From Desulfobacula sp. (GTDB taxonomy: Bacteria > Desulfobacterota > Desulfobacteria > Desulfobacterales > Desulfobacteraceae): a stretch of DNA of 64,000 nucleotides. Positions 26,665 through 34,519 of the stretch are shown piece after piece (within the stretch, counting starts at the first letter, position 1; the number at the start of each line of letters is the position of its first letter). The stretch covers positions 56,100-120,099 of the forward strand of contig JANQML010000087.1 in assembly GCA_028280105.1 (NCBI GenBank), given 5' to 3'. The notes under the pieces are model-generated. The model did not search any database, had not been told where the DNA came from, and saw only the letters and a list, made by a program, of their open reading frames with translations. The translations under genes and the position numbers were made by a program.

Positions 26665-29295
26665 TTAAGAATTTTGAGCCGATTCAGCCAGTTCCAGCGC
26701 ACTCAACCGCTGCTGGGCCAGCCGGGCCCAGACCGAGTCATATGATTCCACCACTTGCGTGTAAGCATCTCTGGCTTTTGAAATAATATTGCCCTTCTGA
26801 TACGCATCACCTAAAAGAAATCCCAGATTGGCCCTTTCCCTTTCATTTTTGGACAGGTTCAATGCCTTCTCAAACGCATCTGCAGACTTGACATATTGTT
26901 TGAGTTCGATATAGGTCCGCCCCAGTTCTTTATATGCAAACGCAAGAGTCTCATAATTTTCACCTGAAGCCAGTGCAATCTCCTTTGCCGCTCTTTCCCG
27001 AAGATCTGCAGCAGTTGCAAAGTCTTCTTTTTCTTCAAATACCGTGGCATGCGACGATAAAATATTCCCTTTTTCAATACGTTTTCTTGCTGCCCTGTAA
27101 GCATCTTTATACTTTTTTGAAGCCAGGTCATACTTTTTTTGTTCTAAATAGATATCCCCGGATCGAGTCAGCGCTTCCACCCGGTTTTTATTTTTCGTAA
27201 ACCGTTTGGCAAATCCGGCGAATAATTTTAACGCATCCTCATCCCGGCCGGATTCATCCATGGCCAGACCAAGTCCGAAAAGCAGTTCCGGTGAACGGGC
27301 AGATCGTTTATACTGTTTATACGCGTCGATTAAATGGTTGAACGACTCTTCATATAAACCGGCTTCAAGATATGCCAGACCGATGGATAACTCAAGCTGC
27401 CGGCTCCCCATTCGATCAATCCGGTTGTGTTCCGTTTCATACCGGTTGAGTATCAGGGTATATTCATCCGCCTTTAACTGTTCTTTAAACAATTGTTCAT
27501 AAGCCTTTTGCATCAATTTCACAGCCTCGTAACGGAGGCCCCTGGGATGCGTTGATAAAAGATCCTCAATTTCCTGAATGCATTTATCATACTCACCCTG
27601 TTTCTGATAAATCTCCGCGATCCGCATCATGGCAATTCTGGCAAAGGTGTTTTCAGGAAATTTGGTCTTGATCATCTGGTAAATTTCCATCTTTTCATCA
27701 TCATTTTTCAGGTATCTGGCAATACCGATGGAACTGGCGATATACCCTTCAGTGTCCGGGAATTTCTCTCTTACCAGTTCATAGATTTTAGTCGCCCTTT
27801 CTTCATCGTTGTCCATACCGTATGTATCGCCGATTCTAGTTAAAACAATATCCCGATCGGATAATGCCGGAAAAAGATTCATCACCCGGTTTAAACTGTC
27901 TCTTGCCTGCCGGCTCAGACCGACTTCATAGTTGGCGTTTCCTATAAAGAGCAGCAGATCGCTGGATTCGTAAACTTTTTTCGGAAACGATTCAACCACA
28001 TAGTTCAGCACGGTGAGTGCATTCAGGTATTGACGTTTATTAAAAAGTGTTTTCCCATATCCCACACCGGCATCTGCAATATAGGCATTTTCCCTTGTAT
28101 CTTCAAAGACCTGCTTGTAATATGTCATCGCCTTGTCCGGGTACCCTTTTAAATCATATATATCTGCCAGATGGTACATGACTTCGGAAAGACCGCTATA
28201 CTCCGGATACTCTTGCTTGATAATATTAAAATACCCTTCTGCAGCTGAAATATTATTCAACTGCTTTTGAATCAGGCCGATACCTGCATATCCATAGGGG
28301 ATATACTCGGATTCGGGATATGAAATCAACGCATCCTGAAACATTCGCTCCGCCTGTATCAGACGGTTAAACTCCTCTTCTTTAACCGTTCTAAAAAAAA
28401 CATGCGCTTTTAAAAAAAGAGCGTCTTCCAGGCAGGTCACATTTTCCTGCCGGATGTACTGATCCAGCACTTCAAAAGCCTGGGCATACATCCTATTTTT
28501 CATCAGACTCAGGGCATTCCCCACTTGTGAGGTATCTTCATTACATCCGGTTTCGCTCATTTTATAGAGGATGTCATTTATATCTCCCTTGTATTTGCTT
28601 TTTTCCCTTTCCGGAGGCACGTAGGTAAGCGGCATGGGAATGACTTCGCGGGCAGGTTCAGCCGTTTTTTCCTCTTTCTTGCGTTCATCAGCGCCTGTTA
28701 ATTTGGGAATATCACTGATTTTAATCGGATCCGGAGCCGTGTTGTCCACGATTCTTTCAGGTACTTTTGCAGGGGGCTGAGGAGAACGCTTTACAGGCTC
28801 CTGTTTCTGATCTCCGGGTGGCGGGGGTGGGCCGGTTGGCGGAGTTTTAGGTGTCAAAGGCGTGTCCGGTTGGGTGGCTGGGGCTGCCTTTTTACTTTCA
28901 AGGCCTACTTTAAAAACGGTATTAGAGGCCTCAAACCCGGACGTTATGGGTCCAAACGGCTGATGGGAGTTTAAAACTACGGCAATCACATTGCCGGAAA
29001 GCTTTTCCACGGCAATGTCTTTAAATGCACTCTCTTTCTTGCCATCGATTTTAAACCCTTTTGAAAGCGTTGCATTTTTTAAAGCAATCAAAAGCTGCCG
29101 CTTTTCTACCTTGATCACCTTCACCGGAACCTGGCCGGTTAAATGGAGATCTATCGATAAAGGATTCTGACGGATGGCAATTTTTTGTATATCGGCCTGT
29201 GCGGCAAAAGAACGGAAAGGTGTCAGCAGACAGAAAACAACCGTTAAAAACCAAAGTACCGGAACGATTGCTTTTTTTGAATGTGATTTGCTCAT
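26665..29295 (-). CDS. Large periplasmic TPR protein with AMIN-like N-terminus
   Basis: An 876-residue secreted protein. A signal peptide covers about 1-32 (hydrophobic VPVLWFLTVVFCLLTPFRSFA). Residues 33-130 form a beta-rich segment (LSIDLHLTGQVPVKVIKVEKRQ) resembling AMIN domains that bind envelope structures. A proline-rich linker (TPKTPPTGPPPPPG) follows, then about 600 residues of TPR helices (IPYGYAGIGLIQKQL, LLFIGNANYEVGLSRQARD, YETLAFAYKELGRTYIELKQ). It lies downstream of, and is probably driven by, a sigma-54 activator through the promoter at 29416-29431. This suggests a role in motility, surface or envelope assembly. Exact function unknown. Confidence 0.8.
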   Translation of the reverse strand: MSKSHSKKAIVPVLWFLTVVFCLLTPFRSFAAQADIQKIAIRQNPLSIDLHLTGQVPVKVIKVEKRQLLIALKNATLSKGFKIDGKKESAFKDIAVEKLSGNVIAVVLNSHQPFGPITSGFEASNTVFKVGLESKKAAPATQPDTPLTPKTPPTGPPPPPGDQKQEPVKRSPQPPAKVPERIVDNTAPDPIKISDIPKLTGADERKKEEKTAEPAREVIPMPLTYVPPEREKSKYKGDINDILYKMSETGCNEDTSQVGNALSLMKNRMYAQAFEVLDQYIRQENVTCLEDALFLKAHVFFRTVKEEEFNRLIQAERMFQDALISYPESEYIPYGYAGIGLIQKQLNNISAAEGYFNIIKQEYPEYSGLSEVMYHLADIYDLKGYPDKAMTYYKQVFEDTRENAYIADAGVGYGKTLFNKRQYLNALTVLNYVVESFPKKVYESSDLLLFIGNANYEVGLSRQARDSLNRVMNLFPALSDRDIVLTRIGDTYGMDNDEERATKIYELVREKFPDTEGYIASSIGIARYLKNDDEKMEIYQMIKTKFPENTFARIAMMRIAEIYQKQGEYDKCIQEIEDLLSTHPRGLRYEAVKLMQKAYEQLFKEQLKADEYTLILNRYETEHNRIDRMGSRQLELSIGLAYLEAGLYEESFNHLIDAYKQYKRSARSPELLFGLGLAMDESGRDEDALKLFAGFAKRFTKNKNRVEALTRSGDIYLEQKKYDLASKKYKDAYRAARKRIEKGNILSSHATVFEEKEDFATAADLRERAAKEIALASGENYETLAFAYKELGRTYIELKQYVKSADAFEKALNLSKNERERANLGFLLGDAYQKGNIISKARDAYTQVVESYDSVWARLAQQRLSALELAESAQNS

Positions 29296-29415
29296 AATCT
29301 TTACTTTAGGTTATCACTTGACCCCGTTTCAGGGTTGATCTTAATTAAGATAAAAGGGTATTTAAATCCGGTTCCTTCTCGAATCCTACCCTGCTTAAGG
29401 CTTAAGCCTGATAAA

Positions 29416-29431
29416 AGCAATTTATATGCCA
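29416..29431 (-). promoter_or_regulatory. Sigma-54 promoter for the large TPR gene
   Basis: On the minus strand the sequence TGGCATATAAATTGCT matches the -24/-12 consensus (TGGCAC-N5-TTGCW), with invariant GG and GC twelve bases apart. The expected start site is about 110 bp before the TPR gene ATG. The sigma-54 activator gene ends about 165 bp upstream of this promoter. Confidence 0.75.
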
Positions 29432-29594
29432 CAATTCAATGATGTGGTTATAATAGCAGATCAAACCGGTGAGTTAAAGCAAAGTTTACCTCATCATTGC
29501 AGGTTTAGTGCGGAAGCTACTTTTTGAGGGTGAATAAAAATAAGGGCCAGAACGAAAAAAAGAGATGTGTCAAAAAAATGACGACAAAGAGTCT

Positions 29595-30659
29595 TTAAAA
29601 AACCGGCATCCGGTTTTCCGGTTCAATTTTCATTTTTTTGATTTTTTCCACGAGCGTCGTACGGTTCATCTTCAGCAATTCAGCAGCTTTTGCCTTGACC
29701 CATCCGGTGTCGTTGAGCGCATGCAGGATCAAAGACCGTTGGTATTGATCGATTGCATCGTTAAATCCGATTCCGTTATTGAATATCGAGGCGACACTGA
29801 CGGTATGATTTTTTGTACAATTTCGGGTGATATAATCCGGCAGATCATACATTTCAACGGTATCCTCTTCCACAAGCACGGACAGCCGCTCTATAAGATT
29901 TTCAAGTTCCCTGATATTTCCCGGCCAGTCATATCTCAGCAAGGCGTTCATTGTCTCTTCAGGGAAAATTCTTTTCCGGTATCCGTTTGATCTGAGCATT
30001 AACTGACCTTGAAAATAGTCTGTTAGCTCAGGGATATCTTCTTTGCGTTCCCGCAACGGTAAAATATGGAGCGGAATAACATTTAACCGGTAATAGAGAT
30101 CCTCCCTGAAACGGCCGTCCTCAATGGCCGCAGGTAAATCCTTATTGGTGGCTGAAATCACCCGGATATCCACCTCAATTGTGGAAGTCCCGCCCACCCG
30201 TTCAAACCGTCTTTCCTGAATGGCCCTTAACAGCTTTACCTGGAGATCCGGGCTCATATCCCCGATCTCGTCTAAAAATATGGTGCCTTTGTCGGCAATT
30301 TCAAAGCGACCGGTCCTGGAGCGGTGGGCCCCTGTAAAGGCACCTTTTTCATGCCCGAACAATTCACTTTCAAGCAATTCACCGGGAATGGCGCCGCAGT
30401 TGATAATAACCATGGGGCCGTTCTTTCTGCAGGAGTTGTTATGAATCGCCCTGGCAATCAATTCTTTGCCGGTTCCGCTTTCTCCGGTAATCAGAACGGA
30501 GGAATCGGATTTAGAGACTTTTCTTGCCGTATCCAGCACCTGCATCATTCCTTTGCTGGTGCCGGCAATGCCTTCACGATTAAAAACCGTTATGTTTTTA
30601 TGGCGGATGTCGGTTCCCTGAATTTCGTTGCCTTTGTTAGACGGGGAGGTAATGATCAT
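29595..30659 (-). CDS. Sigma-54-dependent transcriptional activator without receiver domain
   Basis: A 354-residue bacterial enhancer-binding protein. A short N-terminus of about 30 residues is followed directly by the AAA+ domain: Walker A GESGTGKE (59-66), GAFTGA loop contacting sigma-54 (106-111), FLDEIGDMS Walker B and RFREDLYYRLNV. The C-terminal Fis-type helix-turn-helix (GWVKAKAAELLKMNRTTLVEKIKK) binds the enhancer. No receiver, GAF or PAS domain is present, so it should be controlled by a partner, perhaps the CheY encoded immediately upstream, whose stop overlaps this start (ATGA). The likely target is the sigma-54 promoter at 29416-29431. Architecture resembles flagellar FlrA/FleQ-like or PspF-like activators. 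Confidence 0.93.
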   Translation of the reverse strand: MIITSPSNKGNEIQGTDIRHKNITVFNREGIAGTSKGMMQVLDTARKVSKSDSSVLITGESGTGKELIARAIHNNSCRKNGPMVIINCGAIPGELLESELFGHEKGAFTGAHRSRTGRFEIADKGTIFLDEIGDMSPDLQVKLLRAIQERRFERVGGTSTIEVDIRVISATNKDLPAAIEDGRFREDLYYRLNVIPLHILPLRERKEDIPELTDYFQGQLMLRSNGYRKRIFPEETMNALLRYDWPGNIRELENLIERLSVLVEEDTVEMYDLPDYITRNCTKNHTVSVASIFNNGIGFNDAIDQYQRSLILHALNDTGWVKAKAAELLKMNRTTLVEKIKKMKIEPENRMPVF

Positions 30660-31036
30660 TTTAGAATCTTTTGGAGTTTGTCTGATATGGCTTCTGCCGT
30701 AAACGGCTTCACTACATAATTGGAGACACCGGCCTGCACGGCTTCTATAACATTCTGTTTTTGGGCCTCTGCGGTAACCATTAAAAAGGGGGCTGTTTTA
30801 TAGTTATCGCTTGCGCGAACCTTTTTTAACAGTTCAAGTCCGGTCATCTTAGGCATGTTCCAATCCGATATGATCAGATCTATTTTCTGAGTTTCCAAAA
30901 CTTCCCAGGCAGTTGTACCATCATCTGCTTCCACAAGATTTTTAAACCCAAGCTGTTTTAAAATATTCTTAAGGATACGGCGCATGGTAGCAAAATCGTC
31001 AACTATCAAAACTTTGATGGAAGTGTCCATTGCCAC
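30656..31036 (-). CDS. cheY: CheY-type single-domain response regulator
   Basis: A 126-residue receiver domain. Phosphorylation-site residues are all present: D13-D14, the acceptor D58 (ISDWNMP), T88 and K110. The wording SDWNMPKMTGLELLKKVR and KPFTAE is typical of chemotaxis CheY. The start is probably the GTG at 31036, 5 nt after AGGAGG; an ATG two codons later is possible. It overlaps the sigma-54 activator by 4 bp and follows cheX by 33 bp. No CheA kinase is seen in the window, so its phosphodonor must lie elsewhere. Confidence 0.92.
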   Translation of the reverse strand: MAMDTSIKVLIVDDFATMRRILKNILKQLGFKNLVEADDGTTAWEVLETQKIDLIISDWNMPKMTGLELLKKVRASDNYKTAPFLMVTAEAQKQNVIEAVQAGVSNYVVKPFTAEAISDKLQKILK

Positions 31037-31069
31037 ATTTTCCTCCTTCTCTATATTAAGACTTCCGCT

Positions 31070-31531
31070 CTATCGCTCAAAACAGACTTCAATTGTAAAT
31101 TTACCACCGTCCGTACTGAAAGGAATGGCTATCTTGGGCCCTTCGGAATAATGGGTGATACTGTGGTTCCGGCCCGTAATCACGGACGGAATCGCCGCTT
31201 TAAATACCTTCCCCATTTCTTCAAGCTCCCGCCTTGCCTGCCCTGAAATCATATTGGTCAATTCACCAACCGCATCAGCGATCTCACTGTTGAGTTCAGT
31301 CATGGTTTCACCAAACATATTTGAAACCACCGTGAGAATACACTTCTCCTCGAATGTAACGGCAATCGTCCCGTTTGCAATACCGGTGAGCCCCAGAACT
31401 CCGGATACATCCCCGACTGCCACATTATCCCTTTTAAGATAGGGTTTGCCTGCTTCCACGTCTACAAATGCCATGGTCTCCAAAACATTAATAGTTGCAT
31501 TTATAAAGGGATTTACAAGCTTGACATCCAT
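31070..31531 (-). CDS. cheX: CheX-type CheY phosphatase
   Basis: A 153-residue protein of the CheC/CheX/FliY phosphatase group, which dephosphorylates CheY. The active-site helix ExxN is seen in AVGELTNMISGQARRELEEMG. The single such helix and the length point to CheX. It is encoded directly before cheY, consistent with control of that regulator. The N-terminus MDVKLVNPFINATINVL is typical. No membrane segment. Confidence 0.88.
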   Translation of the reverse strand: MDVKLVNPFINATINVLETMAFVDVEAGKPYLKRDNVAVGDVSGVLGLTGIANGTIAVTFEEKCILTVVSNMFGETMTELNSEIADAVGELTNMISGQARRELEEMGKVFKAAIPSVITGRNHSITHYSEGPKIAIPFSTDGGKFTIEVCFER

Positions 31532-31562
31532 TTATTTTAACCTTTGATCGCAATCCGTGTAA

Positions 31563-31925
31563 TCAGACAGAATCATCAATACTATTATAATAGACAATAT
31601 TTTTCAAATGAGAATATGTTTCTATATCCATTGAATCGAATTCAATCCCCATACCGCTTTCCGTAACCCTTACAACGGTCGCCGAGATCTGTAATTCAAT
31701 TTCTTCCACCCCCCCGGACAGATAGATTTTCACGGAGCAATTGGTCTGGGCAGGGAAGACCGTATCTGTATTGACAAAGAGACCTTTTATACTCAGATCT
31801 TTGGAATCGCCTTCCAAACGGACCTGTTCTTTATCCGCATCAAGTAAAATATGGATGGCCGTAGCAAACCCCACTCTGACATGTTTACGTTTTTCATCGT
31901 TGTTATCTGCAACCACGTGAGACAT
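31563..31925 (-). CDS. PilZ-domain c-di-GMP-binding protein
   Basis: A 120-residue single PilZ domain. The c-di-GMP-binding signature is intact: an RxxxR-type box (RKHVRVGF, about 13-20) and a DxSxxG box (DLSIKG, about 43-48). It should change conformation on binding c-di-GMP and act on motility or biofilm output. It lies between the receiver-HD-GYP gene (which may degrade c-di-GMP) and cheX, all on one strand with 31-72 bp gaps. Confidence 0.9.
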   Translation of the reverse strand: MSHVVADNNDEKRKHVRVGFATAIHILLDADKEQVRLEGDSKDLSIKGLFVNTDTVFPAQTNCSVKIYLSGGVEEIELQISATVVRVTESGMGIEFDSMDIETYSHLKNIVYYNSIDDSV

Positions 31926-31997
31926 ACTCCATGCGTTTTTTAAATCGGGTTATTGTTTTCAAATAAAGTAGCACATTTTAATTCAGGGCTCAACCTA

Positions 31998-33530
31998 TTA
32001 AAAATCATCGGGTAAGTCCTGATTTGCAACGTTTAAAAATGCATTTACAACCTTTGGATCGAACTGGGTTCCGGAGTTTTCCCTGATGATTTTTATGACC
32101 TCTCTTTTTTCCATTTTTTTCCGGTAGGCCCGATCCGATGCCATGGCATCAAAGGAATCTGCAACACAGAGAATCCGGGAGAGTTTGGGAATGTTTTCAC
32201 CTTTTAGCCCATCCGGATACCCGGTACCGTCATAGCGTTCATGATGATGCCGAATGATTTCCATTTCGCGATCCCACAACCCCAGTTTGCTGATAATGTC
32301 GGCCCCGATATCCGGGTGTTCTTTTATTTTTTCGTATTCTTCGTCAGTCAATCGGCCCGGTTTCAAAAGAATATCATCCCGAATACCGATCTTGCCGATA
32401 TCGTGGAGACTGCCGGCAAAATTGATAATGTCCATCTCCTCTTCCGTACAGCCCATTTCGGCAGCAATCATATCCGCGTATTTGGCAACCCGTGTGGAGT
32501 GTTTACGGGTGTAAAGATCCCGGACCTCCAGAGCGGTTACAAAAGCATACAGGGTTGAAAACAGATTATCATAAATATTTTCATACAATGCAATATTTTC
32601 AATGGCAGACGCCGCCTTTTGAGTAATAAAGCTCATATAATAGATATCTTTTTCATCAAAAAGCTTTTCATTAAAAGAGAATGCACTGGCAATTCCAAAG
32701 GTTTTGTCACGAATTTTTAACGGAACAACCATTAACGAATGTACGACATCGTCAATCCGGTCATTTTTTCTGGGTTCCGATATCAGACAGGGATTGTGCT
32801 CTCCGTCTAAAATATCGAGTATAAATGCGCTGGCCAGCTCAGACAGGTCCGAACCATAGAGATTTCTGGTCTGTTCATCTTCTATACCGCAATCGTTTGA
32901 AGCGACCTGAACAAGGGATCTGTCCTGGTCAGAGTATATATGGAAAAAAACTTTATCCGCCTTTAATTCATCCACACCCAGATCGACGACTTTATTAAAA
33001 ATTCCATAGCTGGAATCGGTATTGGAAAAATCTTCCATGATACGGTTGAGCGTGTTGACCTCCTCTATGCGGTCAAGCAGCTCCACATTGAGTTGTTTGA
33101 GGCGCTCCTGACGCCCCATCTCTTCTTTGAGAATTAAATTTTCAACAAAGAGTTCCCGTTCCCTTAAAATTCGTTTCAAGGTGAGTTCCATCTGTTCGAG
33201 ATTGACCGGTTTGATCAGATAGTCGACAACACCGTTTTTAAGCGTCTGTATTGAATTCTCAAGAGAGGGAAAGCCGGTCATCACAACCACCGGAAGCGTG
33301 CTTTCAATCTGCCGGACTTTTTCAGCCAGTTCCAGTCCGTCCATCATCGGCATGTTGATATCGGTGAACAGGCATTCGATATTCACTCTCTCAAGAACTT
33401 CGAGCGCTTCAACCCCGTTTGGAGCCGTATAGACCTGATACCCTTTTTTTTGAAAATATCCTTCCGCAACATCCAGAATACCTTCCTCATCGTCAACTAT
33501 CAGAACCTTGATCGGATCTTTTCTCATCAT
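31998..33530 (-). CDS. Receiver-GAF-HD-GYP response regulator (c-di-GMP phosphodiesterase)
   Basis: A 510-residue protein with three parts. The receiver domain (1-125) has the phosphoacceptor D57 (FTDINMPMMDG) and KPVN. A coiled coil and a GAF-like domain (about 165-325) follow. The HD-GYP domain (about 335-505) has HDIGKIGIRD and HHERYDGTGYPDGLKG, the full catalytic and GYP signatures, so phosphodiesterase activity on c-di-GMP is likely. It is the first gene of the block that continues with PilZ, CheX, CheY and the sigma-54 activator. Domain order is that of RpfG-like proteins with an added GAF domain. Confidence 0.93.
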   Translation of the reverse strand: MMRKDPIKVLIVDDEEGILDVAEGYFQKKGYQVYTAPNGVEALEVLERVNIECLFTDINMPMMDGLELAEKVRQIESTLPVVVMTGFPSLENSIQTLKNGVVDYLIKPVNLEQMELTLKRILRERELFVENLILKEEMGRQERLKQLNVELLDRIEEVNTLNRIMEDFSNTDSSYGIFNKVVDLGVDELKADKVFFHIYSDQDRSLVQVASNDCGIEDEQTRNLYGSDLSELASAFILDILDGEHNPCLISEPRKNDRIDDVVHSLMVVPLKIRDKTFGIASAFSFNEKLFDEKDIYYMSFITQKAASAIENIALYENIYDNLFSTLYAFVTALEVRDLYTRKHSTRVAKYADMIAAEMGCTEEEMDIINFAGSLHDIGKIGIRDDILLKPGRLTDEEYEKIKEHPDIGADIISKLGLWDREMEIIRHHHERYDGTGYPDGLKGENIPKLSRILCVADSFDAMASDRAYRKKMEKREVIKIIRENSGTQFDPKVVNAFLNVANQDLPDDF

Positions 33531-33619
33531 CTGCTCATATCAACCTTGTTTGCAATATGTTCGTATCCCATGAATGTAACCCAATCACATGTTTTTATCA
33601 ACAGAAAACCATGTCCCTG

Positions 33620-33757
33620 CAGGGCAAACGCATTTAGAACCGACACGTTTTTTGATCATCTATAATATTAAGTTCTTAGCTCTTGTTAAAAATTTATCTG
33701 CGTTTGCCTTCATCATGTAACTATCTGAAATCATTTATACTGAATTTTACATGCGAT
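33620..33757 (+). repeat. Dispersed repeat R2, copy 1
   Basis: A 138-bp sequence nearly identical to 36868-37005 (a handful of substitutions, no indels). An internal inverted repeat (GGCAAACGCA at 33623, TGCGTTTGCC at 33699) would fold its first 86 bp into a hairpin. Lies in the 513-bp divergent gap between the HD-GYP gene and lrp, next to R1 copy F. Confidence 0.85.
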
Positions 33758-33769
33758 AAACCTGCATGT

Positions 33770-33910
33770 CCCAGATCCGCCATACGGCACCGCCTGCTGC
33801 GTTGCCTGCGATCGTTCCTCCTTGCAGAGTATGAATGATACACCTCACTCGTCACGCCTTGCTGCCTTGCATCCGGCACCTTGCCGATGGCCGGGGATGG
33901 TGGGTTTGGA
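33770..33910 (-). repeat. Dispersed repeat R1, copy F
   Basis: About 141 bp, reverse orientation, with ends CCCAGATCCGCCAT and ATGGTGGGTTTGGA, slightly diverged. It keeps the rc core with TCACTCGTCACGCC but has lost the GGGTTGCACCCC arm. It begins 13 bp after R2 copy 1. Confidence 0.8.
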
Positions 33911-33979
33911 ATGTTCGGTACTGTCCATTCAAAAAGTGAACACAATTCTGTTTTTTTATATAAAAAGAAAATATTAATC

Positions 33980-34008
33980 TTGACAACCCAACATATGCTG
34001 AATAATAT
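33980..34008 (+). promoter_or_regulatory. Sigma-70 promoter for the lrp-decarboxylase genes
   Basis: A perfect TTGACA (33980-33985) and TAATAT (34003-34008) are spaced by 17 bp and lie 36 bp before the lrp start. This position would also allow Lrp autoregulation. Confidence 0.8.
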
Positions 34009-34043
34009 ACAAAAAAATAACTAACAAACAAGGGCATTTACCC

Positions 34044-34505
34044 ATGGATAACATCGACCTCCAGATTCTTAAGATTTTACAAAAGAAAGCCCGGATCCCC
34101 AATGTTGAAGTTGCCAGAAACGTTGGAATGGCACCATCTGCCGTTCTTGAAAGAATCAAAAAACTGGAAGCCCGGGGGGTTATCCAGGGGTATGAAGTCC
34201 GGCTCAACCCGGAGATGTTCAATTGCGATATGATCGCCTTTATAAAAATCCGGACCACCGCTTCCAACCGACTGCCTGAAACCGGCCGGGCCATATCAAA
34301 AATCGAACAGATTCAGGAAGTCCACTATTTGGCCGGCGAAGATTGTATCATGGCCAAACTCAGGGTAAAAAACAACGTTGAACTTGAAACCGTATTGAAC
34401 AAAGAGATCGCCGTCATTGACGGTGTTAAAGAGACCCGGACATCTATCGCCCTGTCTACCTATAAAGAGAGTGCCAAAATCGTATTACCCGAAACCACCA
34501 ACTAA
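34044..34505 (+). CDS. Lrp/AsnC-family transcriptional regulator
   Basis: A 153-residue amino-acid-responsive regulator. The N-terminal winged helix-turn-helix (about 1-60) shows LQILKILQKKARIPNVEVARNVGMAPSAVLERIKKLE. The C-terminal RAM domain (about 65-140) should bind the effector. It is followed after 14 bp by a PLP-dependent decarboxylase, which it probably controls. A diaminopimelate- or lysine-related effector would suit that partner, but this is inferred only from neighbourhood. Confidence 0.93.
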   Translation: MDNIDLQILKILQKKARIPNVEVARNVGMAPSAVLERIKKLEARGVIQGYEVRLNPEMFNCDMIAFIKIRTTASNRLPETGRAISKIEQIQEVHYLAGEDCIMAKLRVKNNVELETVLNKEIAVIDGVKETRTSIALSTYKESAKIVLPETTN

Positions 34506-34519
34506 GGATGTGATTTACC

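Noticed and set aside
26472-26786. ORF starting MFSMYAMGCTASLATSKVSDARRQ as a gene
   Set aside because: It lies mostly inside repeat R1 copy E and runs antisense into the TPR gene; similar peptides arise in the other copies, so it is a by-product of the repeat.
5585-33910. R1 as a CRISPR-like array
   Set aside because: Copies are kilobases apart, in both orientations, with no spacer pattern or cas gene.
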